Assembly (NCBI RefSeq): GCF_021272345.1
Contig: NZ_JAJSDQ010000001.1
Location: 682,001-746,000, forward strand
Source: Ornithinimicrobium sediminis
Lineage (GTDB): Bacteria; Actinomycetota; Actinomycetes; Actinomycetales; Dermatophilaceae
Direction: 5' to 3'
Length of the DNA stretch: 64,000 nt
Shown here: positions 28,499 through 37,495 of the stretch, one piece after another
Layout: each line of letters starts with the position of its first letter
Numbering within the stretch: position 1 is the stretch's first letter
Position numbers and translations under genes: made by a program
Notes under the pieces: model-generated
Database searches by the model: none
The model's input: only the letters and a program-made list of their open reading frames with translations
What the model was told of the DNA's origin: nothing

Positions 28499-29434
28499 AT
28501 GCACCCTGCAACCGCCCTCACCGCGGGGGTCGTCGGCCTCGGCGCCGGCGTCCTGGCCTGGAGCACCCTGGTAGAGCCGCGGGCCTTCGTGCTGCGCCGG
28601 GCCGAGGTGCCGGTACTGCCGCCGGGGTCGGCGGCGCTGCGCGTCCTGCACGTCACCGACCTGCACCTGGTCCCGGGGCAGGACTACCGGGCCGACTGGC
28701 TGCGTGGGCTGGACGCGCTCGAGCCCGACCTGGTCATCAGCACCGGTGACAACCTGGCGCACCTGGCGGCCGTACCCGCCGTGCTCGACGCCTACGGCCC
28801 CCTGCTGCACCGTCCGGGCGCCTTCGTGCTCGGGTCCAACGACTACTTCCCGCCCGTGCCCAAGAACCCGCTGCGCTACTTCGACGACAGCCACCGGCGC
28901 GGGTCCGAGCTGACGCGTCGCAGGCTGCCGACGCACGACCTCGTCCGGGGGTTCACCCAGGCCGGCTGGACCGACCTCGACAACGCCCGTGCCCGCCTGC
29001 CGGTCGCCGGCCTGGACCTCGAGCTCGTCGGGGTCGACGACCCGCACCTCGGCTACGACCGCTACCCGCTCGTCTCCGCCCCGGCGGCTGCCGACGCCGA
29101 CCTCACCATCGGGGTCTGCCATGCGCCCTACCAGCGCGTGCTGGACGCCATGGCCCGCGACGGCGCCGCCCTGCTCGTCGCCGGCCACACCCACGGAGGG
29201 CAGGTCTGCGTGCCCTTCCACGGTGCCCTGGTGACCAACTGCGACCTGGACACCGGGCGCGTCAAGGGGCTGTCCCGGTGGTGGGAGGGCGCGGGGTCCA
29301 CCCCCAGCGACGAGGCCCCGGCCGACGCCGCATACCTGCACGTCTCCGCCGGCCTCGGCGCCTCGCCCTACTCCCCGTTCCGGCTCGCCTGCCGGCCCGA
29401 GGCGACGCTGCTCACCCTGGTGCCCCGCGACTGA
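28499..29434 (+). CDS. Membrane-anchored metallophosphoesterase
   Basis: A 311-residue protein from ATG 28499 with an N-terminal hydrophobic anchor. Calcineurin-like motifs in order: HVTDLHLVPG near residue 55, STGDNLAH near 80, GSNDYF near 115 (N-D in place of N-H), CHAPYQRVLD near 210 and AGHTHGGQVC near 230. It follows ponA2 as in mycobacteria (Rv3683). The substrate is probably a phospholipid or wall intermediate, by analogy. It is not a recent copy of the broken phosphoesterase at 3.2-4.1 kb; the two share only family motifs. Confidence 0.88.
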   Translation: MHPATALTAGVVGLGAGVLAWSTLVEPRAFVLRRAEVPVLPPGSAALRVLHVTDLHLVPGQDYRADWLRGLDALEPDLVISTGDNLAHLAAVPAVLDAYGPLLHRPGAFVLGSNDYFPPVPKNPLRYFDDSHRRGSELTRRRLPTHDLVRGFTQAGWTDLDNARARLPVAGLDLELVGVDDPHLGYDRYPLVSAPAAADADLTIGVCHAPYQRVLDAMARDGAALLVAGHTHGGQVCVPFHGALVTNCDLDTGRVKGLSRWWEGAGSTPSDEAPADAAYLHVSAGLGASPYSPFRLACRPEATLLTLVPRD

Positions 29435-29505
29435 CACCCTCCGGCAACACCCTCGCCCGGACGATTCGGCCGGGCCCTCACCCGTGGGCTATCCTTGCCG
29501 TCGCT

Positions 29506-29525
29506 ACGCGCCCATCAGGGCGCGT
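29506..29525 (+). other. Hairpin in the tRNA-Pro leader
   Basis: ACGCGCCC pairs perfectly with GGGCGCGT across a four-base ATCA loop, ending 4 bases before the tRNA. A TATCCT sequence at 29490-29495 could be the -10 box, which would put the hairpin in the 5' leader removed by RNase P. This is inference from position. Confidence 0.35.
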
Positions 29526-29529
29526 GCCA

Positions 29530-29606
<77 letters not shown>

Positions 29607-29614
29607 TGGCACAA

Positions 29615-29662
29615 AAGGGCTGTTGACCTGCGCAAACGCAGGTTCAACGGCCCTTCTGTTTT
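29615..29662 (+). terminator. Rho-independent-type terminator just inside the element
   Basis: A stem of about 18 bp with one G-U pair and one bulge (29615-29632 with 29637-29655), a CAAA loop, then CTGTTTT. It starts 9 bases past the tRNA CCA. It therefore probably ends tRNA-Pro transcripts and shields the element from read-through. It lies inside the inserted DNA, so the element supplies it. Confidence 0.7.
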
Positions 29663-29668
29663 CCCGGT

Positions 29669-29690
29669 CGTGCCTTGAGCGTGCCTTGAG
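29669..29690 (+). repeat. Left arm-type tandem repeat
   Basis: Two adjacent perfect copies of CGTGCCTTGAG, 63 bases inside attL. A near-identical tandem pair (CGTGCCATGAA) is found inside the right end in the same orientation. Paired short repeats flanking the core site are the usual form of tyrosine-integrase arm sites. Confidence 0.6.
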
Positions 29691-30211
29691 ATTCGCCGTC
29701 CACCAGTCGGCTCGGTGAGCCCCCCCGGACCCCCGGGTGGCCAGCCCGGCCGGTGCCTGATCCGAGCGCCACCGCCCGCAGGTCCGGCCGTGCACCGCGT
29801 GGCACTTCCAGCCCCATGATGGGCGATGCCCACAGCTGTGCACCACCTCGACGTCGGTCACGTGCGTGGTCGCCGTCAGGCACGCGACGTTCCCAGGGAC
29901 CCGGCAGGCGCTGAGACCGTGACTGCCCGCTCAGATTCGTAGGCCTCGACCCAGGCAGACCGCACAGCGCCAGCACACTCACCTCGTCAGCCGACCACAG
30001 CGTCCAGTCGAGCGCAGCCTCCCGGTCCTCGCCCGAGGACCACCGCGACCGCTTGCCCGCGCACGCACATCCCCCTGCCGCGCTCTCAGCCTTCGCCGAC
30101 GGTCACCTCAGTCCTCGCTGCGCTCGATAAGGACACACCTGGTGCACTCGGCGAAATCTGTCGCAGTCTGGGTGACCCCCAGAGGGCTGCTGCTCCGCAT
30201 TGGGAGGTGTG
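29691..30211. other. Non-coding left end of the element, possible oriT
   Basis: About 520 bases before the relaxase gene with no convincing ORF. A TCTGGG-TGACC-CCCAGA hairpin is at 30167-30183, some 30 bases before the relaxase start. Transfer origins often lie here for MobF elements, but I cannot match a nic site. Confidence 0.3.
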
Positions 30212-33200
30212 ATGACGTTGCACAAGCTCGCCGCCGGGAGCGGGTACACGTACCTGACGAAGCAGGTCGCCGCCCACGACGCCACGGAGAAACGGCAGGT
30301 CGGGCTCGCCTCCTACTACGAGGAGAAGGGCGAGGCACCGGGGCGTTGGCTCGGTACCGGCCTGGCCGGTCTGGACCTGACCGTGGGGGATGTGGTCACC
30401 GAGGAGCAGATGAAGCTGCTGTTCGGGCAGGGCCGGCACCCCCGCGCCGACGAACCAGAGGCGGCTGAGCGTGGGTGGGGTGGGTTGGGGCGGGCGTTCC
30501 CGACGTTCGACGCAACGACCTTGCGGCAGGTGATCGCGCGGGCGTTCAGTGACCACAACACCGCCCAGGGGTTGGCCTGGAACCACCCGATCGCGGCGGA
30601 GGTGCGGGCGGTGATCCGCACCCAGGTCGCCCGCGAGGTGTTCGTGGACCGTCACGGCCGGGCGCCGGTGGATGAGGGCGAGCTGACGACGTTTGTCGCG
30701 TCGGCGTCGCGGCCGGCGCAGGTCCCGGTCGCGGGATATGACCTGACGTTCTCGCCGGTGAAGTCGGTCTCGGCGCTGTGGGCCCTCGCCCCGGTTGACG
30801 TTGCGAAGCAGGTGGAGGCGGCGCACGAGGACGCGGTCCGCGCGACGTTGGCGATGCTGGAGAAGGAGGTGTCGTTCACGCGGGTCGGGAAGGGTGGCAT
30901 CCGGCAGGTGCCCGTGGTCGGGTTGGTGGCGGCGGCGTTCGACCACCGCGACTCGCGCACCGGGGACCCGGACCTGCACACCCACGTCGTCGTCTCCAAC
31001 AAGGTCCAGTCGTTGCCCGAGGAGGGAGGCCGGTGGTTGACGCTGGACGGGCGGATGCTGTTCAAGGCCAAGGTCATGGCCTCCGAGCACTACAACACCC
31101 ACCTCGAAGCGAGCCTGGTCGACCGGCTCGGGGTCCGGTTCGTGGACCGCCCCGGCCCGCAGGGGCGTAGGCCGGTGCGGGAGATCGCCGGCATGGACGC
31201 CGGGCTGCTCGCGGTGTGGTCCAGCCGCCGGCACGCCATCGAGCTCCGCCAGCAAGACCTGGTGTCGGTGTTCCGGGGCGAGCACGGCCGGGCCCCGACG
31301 GCTATTGAGTCGTTGTCGTTGGCGCAGCAGGCGAACCTGGAGACCCGCCCGGCCAAACACCAACCACGGTCCGAGGCCGAGCAGCGGCGGGAGTGGTGGG
31401 CGCAGGCCAGCGCCCTGTACGCCGGGGGCGGGGGCGGTGGGGACGAGGCCGTCGCCAAGCTCATCGCTGCGGTGGTGGGGACGCACCAGGGACGCAACCG
31501 GGAACGCGGTGGGGACGGGGGCATCACCGCAGGTCAGCGGGTGGGGACGCTCCAGGGACGCGACCGGGAGCGGCGGTGTGGGGGCGTGGGTCCCCAGGAC
31601 GTCGCCGACCGGGTCCGGGAGGTGTTGGAGGGGTCGAGGGCGACGTGGCAGGTGTGGCACGTCCGGGCCGAGGCCCTGCGTCAGGCGCGCGCCGCACAGG
31701 TGCCGCGGACGGACCTCGACGACTATGTGCGGGACGTGGAGCGGCACGTCCTGACCGGGCTGTCCGTGCCCGTCGGGGTGCCACCGGAGCTGGGCGAGCC
31801 TGAGGTGCTGCGCCGCCCGGACGGTCAGTCCGCCCACACGGTGCACGGCAGCCAGGCGTACACGTCCCGGGCGATCCTGGCCGCCGAAGAGGAACTGTTG
31901 ACGTTGGGCCAGCGCCGGGACGGCCGGCAGGTGAGCCCCGCAGTGGTGGACGCCGTCCTGATCGGCCAGAACGCGGACGGGCTCAGCCTGGACCGGTCCC
32001 AGGCCGCCATGGTGCGCAACCTGGCCACGAGCGGGTGCCGGGTGCAGGTCGCGCTCGCCCCGGCCGGGGCTGGCAAGACCGCCGCGCTGCGTGTCCTCGC
32101 GCGGGCGTGGGAGGTATCCGGGGGCACCGTCCTGGGACTGGCACCGACCGCGGTGGCGGCTGACCAGCTCGGCCGCGCCACCAACGTCCCCGGGGACACG
32201 CTCGCCAAGTACCTTCACCAGACCACGCGCAACGCCGCGGACGGTCCCGGCCACGGGCACCAGGTGGGCCCGAACGTGGGGCCGGGGACGTTGGTGGTGA
32301 TCGACGAGGCAGGGATGGCCGGCACCCGCGACCTCGCGGCCGTCGTGAGGCATGTCGTCGGGGCCGGTGGCAGTGTGCGACTGGTCGGGGACGACCAGCA
32401 GCTGGCCGCCGTCGCCGCCGGCGGCGTGTTCGCTGACCTGGCCGAGCAGGGCCACGCGCACGGCACCACCGCCAACTTGTCCGAGCTTCACCGGTTCACC
32501 GACCCCGCCGAAGGCGCCGCCACCCTCGCTATCCGCGACGGTGACCCCGCCGCCCTGGACCACTACCTCGACCGCGGCCGCGTTCACACCGGCGACCTAG
32601 GCACGGCGACCGACGCGGCATACGCCGCCTGGGCCGCCGACCAGCAGGCCGGGCTCTCGAGCCTGCTGCTCGCGGCGACACGGGACACCGTCCGCGACCT
32701 CAACCAACGCGCACGCCAGGACCGCCACGCCGCCACCGGTCGACCACCCGGGCGCGAGGTGGCCCTGGTTGACGGCACCCGAGTCAGCGCAGGCGACACC
32801 GTCATCACACGTCTCAACGACCGGCGCCTGGGCGTCGGGGACGGGTCCTCGGTCAAGAACGGCGACCGGTGGCACGTCCTCGCCTGCCACCCCGACGGCA
32901 GCGTCCGCGTGGAACGCCACGACACCAGAGCCAGAAGCAGCACCGCTCGCGCCGACCTCCCCGCGGGGTACGTGGCCGCACATGTGCAGCTGGGGTATGC
33001 CAGCACGATCCATGGCGCGCAGGGCGCCACCGTGGACACCACCCACACCGTCCTCACCGGGGTTGAGACCCGTCAGGGGCTGTACGTGGCCCTGTCCCGC
33101 GGCCGGCAGACAAACCACCTCTACCTCGGGTCCCCCACGCCAACGTTGGACGGTGTTGGCCCGAAGGTGGCGGAGCCTGCGGCCGACCCACGGGAGGTGC

Positions 33201-34030
33201 TCACCGACATCCTCGCCCGGGACGGCCGTGCACAGTCCGCGATGACCGTCGAGCGGGGCGACGCCGCACGAGAGCTGCGGCAGGCGGTGCTGGCCTACCA
33301 GGACGCCCTTCCGGTCCTGGCCCAGCAGCACCTCGGAGGTGAGCGGATGGCTGCGCTGGACGACGCGCTGGACCGGTGGATCCCCGGCCTCACGCAGCAA
33401 CCGGCGTACCCGCACCTGCGGGGACAGCTCGCGCTGCACTGGGTCGACGGGACCCACCCGGAGACCGTGGTCGAGCAAACCACCTGGTACCGCGGCATGC
33501 AGTCCCTCACTGAGGCCGACGACCCCGCCGCCGCCCTGGCCTGGCGCGTCGCCGGCGCTACCTCGCCGTCGTACCGGGACGCGCCGCTGCCCTGGCTTCC
33601 CGACATCCCACCCGTCCTACGACAGGACGCGCAGACCAGCGACTATCTCGACCGGCTCACCCACCGAGTCGACATGCTCAAGCACCGGGTCACCGACGAG
33701 GCCCAGCAGGCCGGTGCCGCTAACCGCACGCCCTGGCAACGGGCGCTGCCCCCGCACGTCGACGACCAGCTGATCGGCGACCTCGCCGTCTATCGCGCCG
33801 CCCACGGCATCCCACCCACCGAGCCCACCCCCACCGGTCCACCCACGAAGGAACCCGACGCAGCCAGACACCAGACCCGACTCAACCGGCGACTCAGCGC
33901 ACCGTCTTCGGTCTTCGGCAGACCGACGGCAGACGCTGAGCGGTGGAAGCTACGAACCAGCCAGCGACAAGCCGAGCTCCATCGGCTCCACCAACACCCC
34001 TCACGCGACGTGACCGGACCCTCCTGGTGA
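30212..34030 (+). CDS. MobF-family conjugative relaxase-helicase (TraA/TrwC-like)
   Basis: A 1272-residue protein from ATG 30212 with GGGAGG upstream. The N-terminal TrwC relaxase domain begins with tyrosines 12 and 14 (possible nicking residues; SYYEE follows near 38) and has the metal site FDHRDSRTGDPDLHTH with His245, His256 and His258. A low-complexity Gly/Arg stretch with repeats lies at about 405-455. The C-terminal half is a RecD2/UvrD-type helicase with Walker A APAGAGKT (Lys622), VVIDEAGMAG as Walker B, VRLVGDDQQL and a final STIHGAQGATVD and YVALSRGRQ. It would nick and unwind the element for single-strand transfer. Length and order are normal for MobF. Confidence 0.93.
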   Translation: MTLHKLAAGSGYTYLTKQVAAHDATEKRQVGLASYYEEKGEAPGRWLGTGLAGLDLTVGDVVTEEQMKLLFGQGRHPRADEPEAAERGWGGLGRAFPTFDATTLRQVIARAFSDHNTAQGLAWNHPIAAEVRAVIRTQVAREVFVDRHGRAPVDEGELTTFVASASRPAQVPVAGYDLTFSPVKSVSALWALAPVDVAKQVEAAHEDAVRATLAMLEKEVSFTRVGKGGIRQVPVVGLVAAAFDHRDSRTGDPDLHTHVVVSNKVQSLPEEGGRWLTLDGRMLFKAKVMASEHYNTHLEASLVDRLGVRFVDRPGPQGRRPVREIAGMDAGLLAVWSSRRHAIELRQQDLVSVFRGEHGRAPTAIESLSLAQQANLETRPAKHQPRSEAEQRREWWAQASALYAGGGGGGDEAVAKLIAAVVGTHQGRNRERGGDGGITAGQRVGTLQGRDRERRCGGVGPQDVADRVREVLEGSRATWQVWHVRAEALRQARAAQVPRTDLDDYVRDVERHVLTGLSVPVGVPPELGEPEVLRRPDGQSAHTVHGSQAYTSRAILAAEEELLTLGQRRDGRQVSPAVVDAVLIGQNADGLSLDRSQAAMVRNLATSGCRVQVALAPAGAGKTAALRVLARAWEVSGGTVLGLAPTAVAADQLGRATNVPGDTLAKYLHQTTRNAADGPGHGHQVGPNVGPGTLVVIDEAGMAGTRDLAAVVRHVVGAGGSVRLVGDDQQLAAVAAGGVFADLAEQGHAHGTTANLSELHRFTDPAEGAATLAIRDGDPAALDHYLDRGRVHTGDLGTATDAAYAAWAADQQAGLSSLLLAATRDTVRDLNQRARQDRHAATGRPPGREVALVDGTRVSAGDTVITRLNDRRLGVGDGSSVKNGDRWHVLACHPDGSVRVERHDTRARSSTARADLPAGYVAAHVQLGYASTIHGAQGATVDTTHTVLTGVETRQGLYVALSRGRQTNHLYLGSPTPTLDGVGPKVAEPAADPREVLTDILARDGRAQSAMTVERGDAARELRQAVLAYQDALPVLAQQHLGGERMAALDDALDRWIPGLTQQPAYPHLRGQLALHWVDGTHPETVVEQTTWYRGMQSLTEADDPAAALAWRVAGATSPSYRDAPLPWLPDIPPVLRQDAQTSDYLDRLTHRVDMLKHRVTDEAQQAGAANRTPWQRALPPHVDDQLIGDLAVYRAAHGIPPTEPTPTGPPTKEPDAARHQTRLNRRLSAPSSVFGRPTADAERWKLRTSQRQAELHRLHQHPSRDVTGPSW
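31475..31574 (+). repeat. In-frame imperfect repeat within the relaxase gene
   Basis: Two 34-base units (31475-31508 and 31541-31574) start GTGGGGACGC, then CCAGGGACGC, and differ at only a few positions. They are 66 bases apart, so 22 codons, and encode VGTHQGRNRERGG and VGTLQGRDRERRC. They fall in the linker between relaxase and helicase domains. Slippage expansion of a flexible linker is the simplest reading. Confidence 0.6.
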
Positions 34031-34450
34031 CCGGCCCTGACCGGCGACGACCCCGCGAGACGGTGGTCGATACATCGCGACATGCCGAATACAGGGCGCC
34101 TAGGTGAACGTCATCCTCCGAGCCTCGGCCACCGCCGAAAGCAGTGGAAACGGTTGTTGCGACGTTGTGCGTCATCACGCACCCTCGTGCAGAGCAAGCG
34201 GGACAACGCCGCTGGCCATGTGGTCAAAGTCTGCAAACCCGCCCTGTCGGATGGCATCCCGTCGCTCGGCTGCTAGACGTGGCGATGATCGAGCTCAGCG
34301 ATGACGCCTTCGCGCCGGCGGCCGACTGAACGCAATGCAGGGCGTCGGCGCTCACTTCGAGAGGGTTGCCGACACCCCAATCGGCAGTTCTTCGACAACA
34401 GGACTCCCTTTCGTGACATGCTCGGTCCGCCGCCGGAGGGAAGGGATGCG
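34031..34450. other. Gap between relaxase and ParB-like gene
   Basis: About 420 bases with only short unconvincing ORFs. It probably holds the promoter of the ParB-like gene; no clear elements or inverted repeats were seen. Confidence 0.4.
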
Positions 34451-35965
34451 ATGACTTACGTGCAGTTGCCAATGTTGGAGGTCGACGTCGGAGACCTGTT
34501 GCTCGACCTCGCCAACTATCGGATCCCCACGCGTCCCGACGACGAGGCAGCCGCCTTGAACTACCTCTTCGCGGAGGAAGACGTCTTAGGCGCGGCGAAA
34601 CTGATTCTGCGAGACGGCTACTTCGACAACGAGGTCCCGATCGCTGTTGAGGAGGACGGCGCATACGTCGTGCTTGAGGGCAATCGCCGGGTCAGCGCGC
34701 TAAAGGGCCTCCTCGACCCGAACAGCGTCCCTTCGCACGCGCACGACTTGAGAATGCTGCTGAAGCGGTACGCCGTAGAGGCCGAGGACCTGCCCAAGGC
34801 CATCCGAGTCCTGGTCGCCCCGTCACGGGAGGCAGCGAATCCCCACATCGCCCGACTGCATACCACTGTGCCGAAAAAGCGTTGGAGCCGCGACCAGCAG
34901 GCCAACTACTACTACTCCCTGCTCGGTCCGGGCGTTGCGGTCGACAACATCAAGGCGGACTATCCCGACGTCGACGTGGTCAGGTTCATCAAGATGGCCG
35001 AGATGCGACGGTTCCTGTCCGGGGTCGCCTACCGGGATCCGAGTCTTCGCAACTACGTTACGGGCCCCGGACTGGCGATGTCAGCGTTCGAGTATGCTTA
35101 CCGCAGCGCCGACATCGCGGAAGCGATCGGCGTTTCCTTCAACATCGACGGTCACGTGCGCCCAACCACAAAACGTCCTGAGGCGATCGCTGCTGACCTC
35201 ACCGACCAACAGCGCGCGGCGATTGAGTACCTCATGATCGAGTTCCGTGCGAAGCGGCTCAACACTCGCTCAACCGAGTTCAAGAAGGCGACCCCCGAGC
35301 ATGCCGTACTGGTCGCCGAGCTCGCCGGTAATCGCGATGACGCTCGACAGGACGAGGCTAGCGGCAGTGCCGACCAGGAGACCACGTCGGAGGTAGCCAA
35401 CCCGGACGATCGGCCGAACAGTGGCAGCCCATCGGGGGCCGACGCGCCGGACCAAGGCAGCACCGACACTGCGTCAGACGACGAGCGGGAGTCGGGCAGT
35501 GCAGATGGCCGCGGCCCCAACCACCCCGACACCAAGGCCACACTGTCACTCACGGGTCTTGACTACACCACCCACACTTCGGCCAACCTGCAGCGCCGCT
35601 ATCACGAGCTGCGCAAGGTGAACCTTAAGGAGAACCCTGTCGCGGCCGCGCTCCTGCTGCGCTCGGTGTTGGAGACCACCATCAAGTTCCACTTTGAAGG
35701 CACCTCAACCCCTGCCGTCGGACAGCTCAGCGAGACGATCAAGGTCGTCATTTCGGCGTACGGGAAGACCAAGAGCCTTCAGCACTCAATTAACCGCATC
35801 CAGTCCGGTGGAACGGGAGTGCCAGGGAGCGCCCAATGGTTCAACCTGGCCTCACACAGCGCTGATCTCCTGGTCGATACCAAGCAGGTACACGCCGCGT
35901 TTGGGCTGCTTGAGCCGCTGCTCAGGCACCTTCTTCGGCCGCCGGCAAGCGGGCCCGCCTCTTGA
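34451..35965 (+). CDS. ParB/Srx-fold N-terminal protein with C-terminal helical domain
   Basis: A 504-residue protein from ATG 34451, with GGAGGGAAGGG upstream. The N-terminus has the ParB-like layout: LEVDVGDLLLDLANYRIP, then PIAVEEDGAYVVLEGNRRVSALK with EGNRR at 76-80. This is the GxxRxxA-type nucleotide-binding motif of ParB/sulfiredoxin domains, which can be CTPases or nucleases. A polar, acidic linker (about 298-365, many D/S/E/N) leads to a C-terminal domain of about 140 residues with ARLLLRSVLET-like helices, similar to HEPN/abortive-infection C-termini. It converges with, and overlaps by 44 bases, the methylase gene. A restriction or defense role is inferred; true plasmid partitioning is unlikely without ParA. 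Confidence 0.7.
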   Translation: MTYVQLPMLEVDVGDLLLDLANYRIPTRPDDEAAALNYLFAEEDVLGAAKLILRDGYFDNEVPIAVEEDGAYVVLEGNRRVSALKGLLDPNSVPSHAHDLRMLLKRYAVEAEDLPKAIRVLVAPSREAANPHIARLHTTVPKKRWSRDQQANYYYSLLGPGVAVDNIKADYPDVDVVRFIKMAEMRRFLSGVAYRDPSLRNYVTGPGLAMSAFEYAYRSADIAEAIGVSFNIDGHVRPTTKRPEAIAADLTDQQRAAIEYLMIEFRAKRLNTRSTEFKKATPEHAVLVAELAGNRDDARQDEASGSADQETTSEVANPDDRPNSGSPSGADAPDQGSTDTASDDERESGSADGRGPNHPDTKATLSLTGLDYTTHTSANLQRRYHELRKVNLKENPVAAALLLRSVLETTIKFHFEGTSTPAVGQLSETIKVVISAYGKTKSLQHSINRIQSGGTGVPGSAQWFNLASHSADLLVDTKQVHAAFGLLEPLLRHLLRPPASGPAS

Positions 35966-36821
35966 GGATGTCGGCCACCGCAGGTGATGCGACCAGGAGT
36001 TCCTCAGCCCGGCCGGGATACCTCGCCGAGTAGTTGAGGTCGAGCGTCGCCTGGAAATGGCCAACGTAAAGGCCTTCTGCTAGAGGCGCGAGGTCGTAGG
36101 TCATCAGCCAGTCAGCCGTGGCTATTTCGTTCACCACCTTGGACAGAGCCCGGTGATCGCGCCCATCAAAAGCGTTCAGATAAAGCTGCGATCCAGCCTG
36201 GATGTATGGCGGGTCGATGTACATGAAAGTCGATCGGTTGCTGCCGTAGCGTCGGATCACGCTGCGTCCGTCAAGGTCCGAGACCTCTATAGCCGGCGCT
36301 AGCCTGCCGATCGCTGCAAGTCGTTCAGTCAGAGTGGCCCGATTGAACCGTGCATCGATCTTGTATTTGCCCTGCTGGGCCTTCCCGCCAATCACACCCG
36401 CGTTGAGCACACCGGACCTGTTGGTGCGGTTGAGGTAGAAGAAGGCTCTGCCAAGCGTAAAAGCGTCGCTGGATTTGTTGCGATATATCGCGCGTTGTTT
36501 TTGCCACTCCTCAAGGGTCAGTGGAACACTGTTGACCCAGTCAAGGAACGCCGCGTTCTCCTCGGTTACAGACTTCCAAAAGGCGAAGACAGCCGGGTCG
36601 ATGTCGTTGATAACGAGCTTCTCGACGCACCCTTCGCGAAGCAATGCGATGCCAGCGCCCGCCCCACCTGCGTAAGGCTCGACGTACGTGACATCTGTGG
36701 CGCATAACTCAGCTATCAGATCGGCAAACAGCCCGGCAAGCGACGCCTTCCCACCGGGATAGCGCAAGGGCGATAAGGTGCCAAAGCGGCGCCCCGCGGC
36801 CACCCGGACGTTCGTTCTCAC
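35922..36821 (-). CDS. D12-class DNA adenine methylase (Dam-like)
   Basis: A 299-residue protein. GTG 36821 overlaps the zinc-ribbon gene stop (GTGA). SAM-binding motifs: RYPGGK at 20-25, VEPYAGGAGAG at 47-57 and the catalytic DPPY at 203-206. These define the Dam/M.DpnII-type N6-adenine methylase family. The target sequence cannot be read from the protein. It overlaps the convergent ParB-like gene, so the two are tightly organised. No dedicated restriction enzyme is recognisable, which makes the ParB-like protein the obvious candidate partner. Confidence 0.9.
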   Translation of the reverse strand: MRTNVRVAAGRRFGTLSPLRYPGGKASLAGLFADLIAELCATDVTYVEPYAGGAGAGIALLREGCVEKLVINDIDPAVFAFWKSVTEENAAFLDWVNSVPLTLEEWQKQRAIYRNKSSDAFTLGRAFFYLNRTNRSGVLNAGVIGGKAQQGKYKIDARFNRATLTERLAAIGRLAPAIEVSDLDGRSVIRRYGSNRSTFMYIDPPYIQAGSQLYLNAFDGRDHRALSKVVNEIATADWLMTYDLAPLAEGLYVGHFQATLDLNYSARYPGRAEELLVASPAVADILKRRARLPAAEEGA

Positions 36822-37045
36822 GCTCTTGCCTGATGAAGGCGCTGACGATAGGCGGCGGTCCGACAGCGCCCTGAGCAGTATCGAGCGTCTGCACGCGCTG
36901 GGAATGGTGTTCCGCAGACTGCACACTGCCCCCAACTCTTGTCTCGACGCAGCCGCTCGAGGCGGACTTGCATGCTGAGGTCCTGCAGAGCGTCGTCTTC
37001 GAGGTCAGCCACGGAGTCGGCCCAGTCGGGGATGCGCACGTTCAC
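36818..37045 (-). CDS. Small zinc-ribbon protein, probably leaderless
   Basis: A 75-residue protein. The C-terminal half holds C41-x2-C44 and C57-x3-C61 in CAVCGTPFPARADARYCSGRC, an FCS-like zinc finger, then RTAAYRQRLHQ. The N-terminal half is acidic and helical. GTG 37045 is chosen: TATAAC at 37057-37052 ends 6 bases before it, the spacing of a leaderless promoter, and no ribosome site exists. Translation is coupled to the methylase. It may be a DNA-binding autoregulator of the pair, given the palindrome abutting its start. Confidence 0.7.
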   Translation of the reverse strand: MNVRIPDWADSVADLEDDALQDLSMQVRLERLRRDKSWGQCAVCGTPFPARADARYCSGRCRTAAYRQRLHQARA

Positions 37046-37065
37046 GTGACAGTTATAGCTGTCAC
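37046..37065. promoter_or_regulatory. Palindromic operator overlapping a leaderless promoter
   Basis: GTGACAG-N6-CTGTCAC forms a perfect 7-bp inverted repeat directly before the zinc-ribbon start codon. On the minus strand its centre is the TATAAC -10 box. A bound protein would block transcription of the zinc-ribbon/methylase operon. The likely binder is the zinc-ribbon protein itself or the ParB-like protein. Confidence 0.6.
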
Positions 37066-37495
37066 TCCTAGCTTTTGGGAGCCTATCGACGGCGTGTTGA
37101 AGGTCCAACCCATCAGCGGCGGGTCGACTGGGCATGCGATCTGAAGACACGACGGGTCACGGCCCAACGGCGAGCCCGCGGCTCGTACAGCACACCTCCG
37201 TCTCAGTGCTAGGAGGGCGGCGACAACCGTCGCCAAGGTTCACAAGTATGCAGCAGGGAGGTGACATGGCCACGTCGGGTACTGCCCCACCCTGTCGTCC
37301 GCGACGACCATGTCCTCTCCCCCTCCCACTGGGCACCCGAACCTCGTCAACGGTGACCCTTGCCAGAGCGAACTTCACTGCGGTGCAGGCTTCTGAGGAC
37401 CCCTGCACCAAGGTATGGCCAAACGTCTTCGTCCCTGGTGAGGCACAGGCACCAGCAGCACATCGCCCGGCGGGACCTCTGAAGACCACAGACAG
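37066..37495. other. Gap between methylase operon and nucleotide cassette
   Basis: About 430 bases. An ATG at 37266 has a good GGGAGGTGAC site before it, but its frame is Pro/Arg/Thr-rich, resembles no protein I know and runs into the NUDIX gene. It may be debris. No other feature seen. Confidence 0.35.

Noticed and set aside
30167-30183. Hairpin before the relaxase as oriT
   Set aside because: Stem is only 6 bp and no nic consensus was found; noted in the gap entry but not called.
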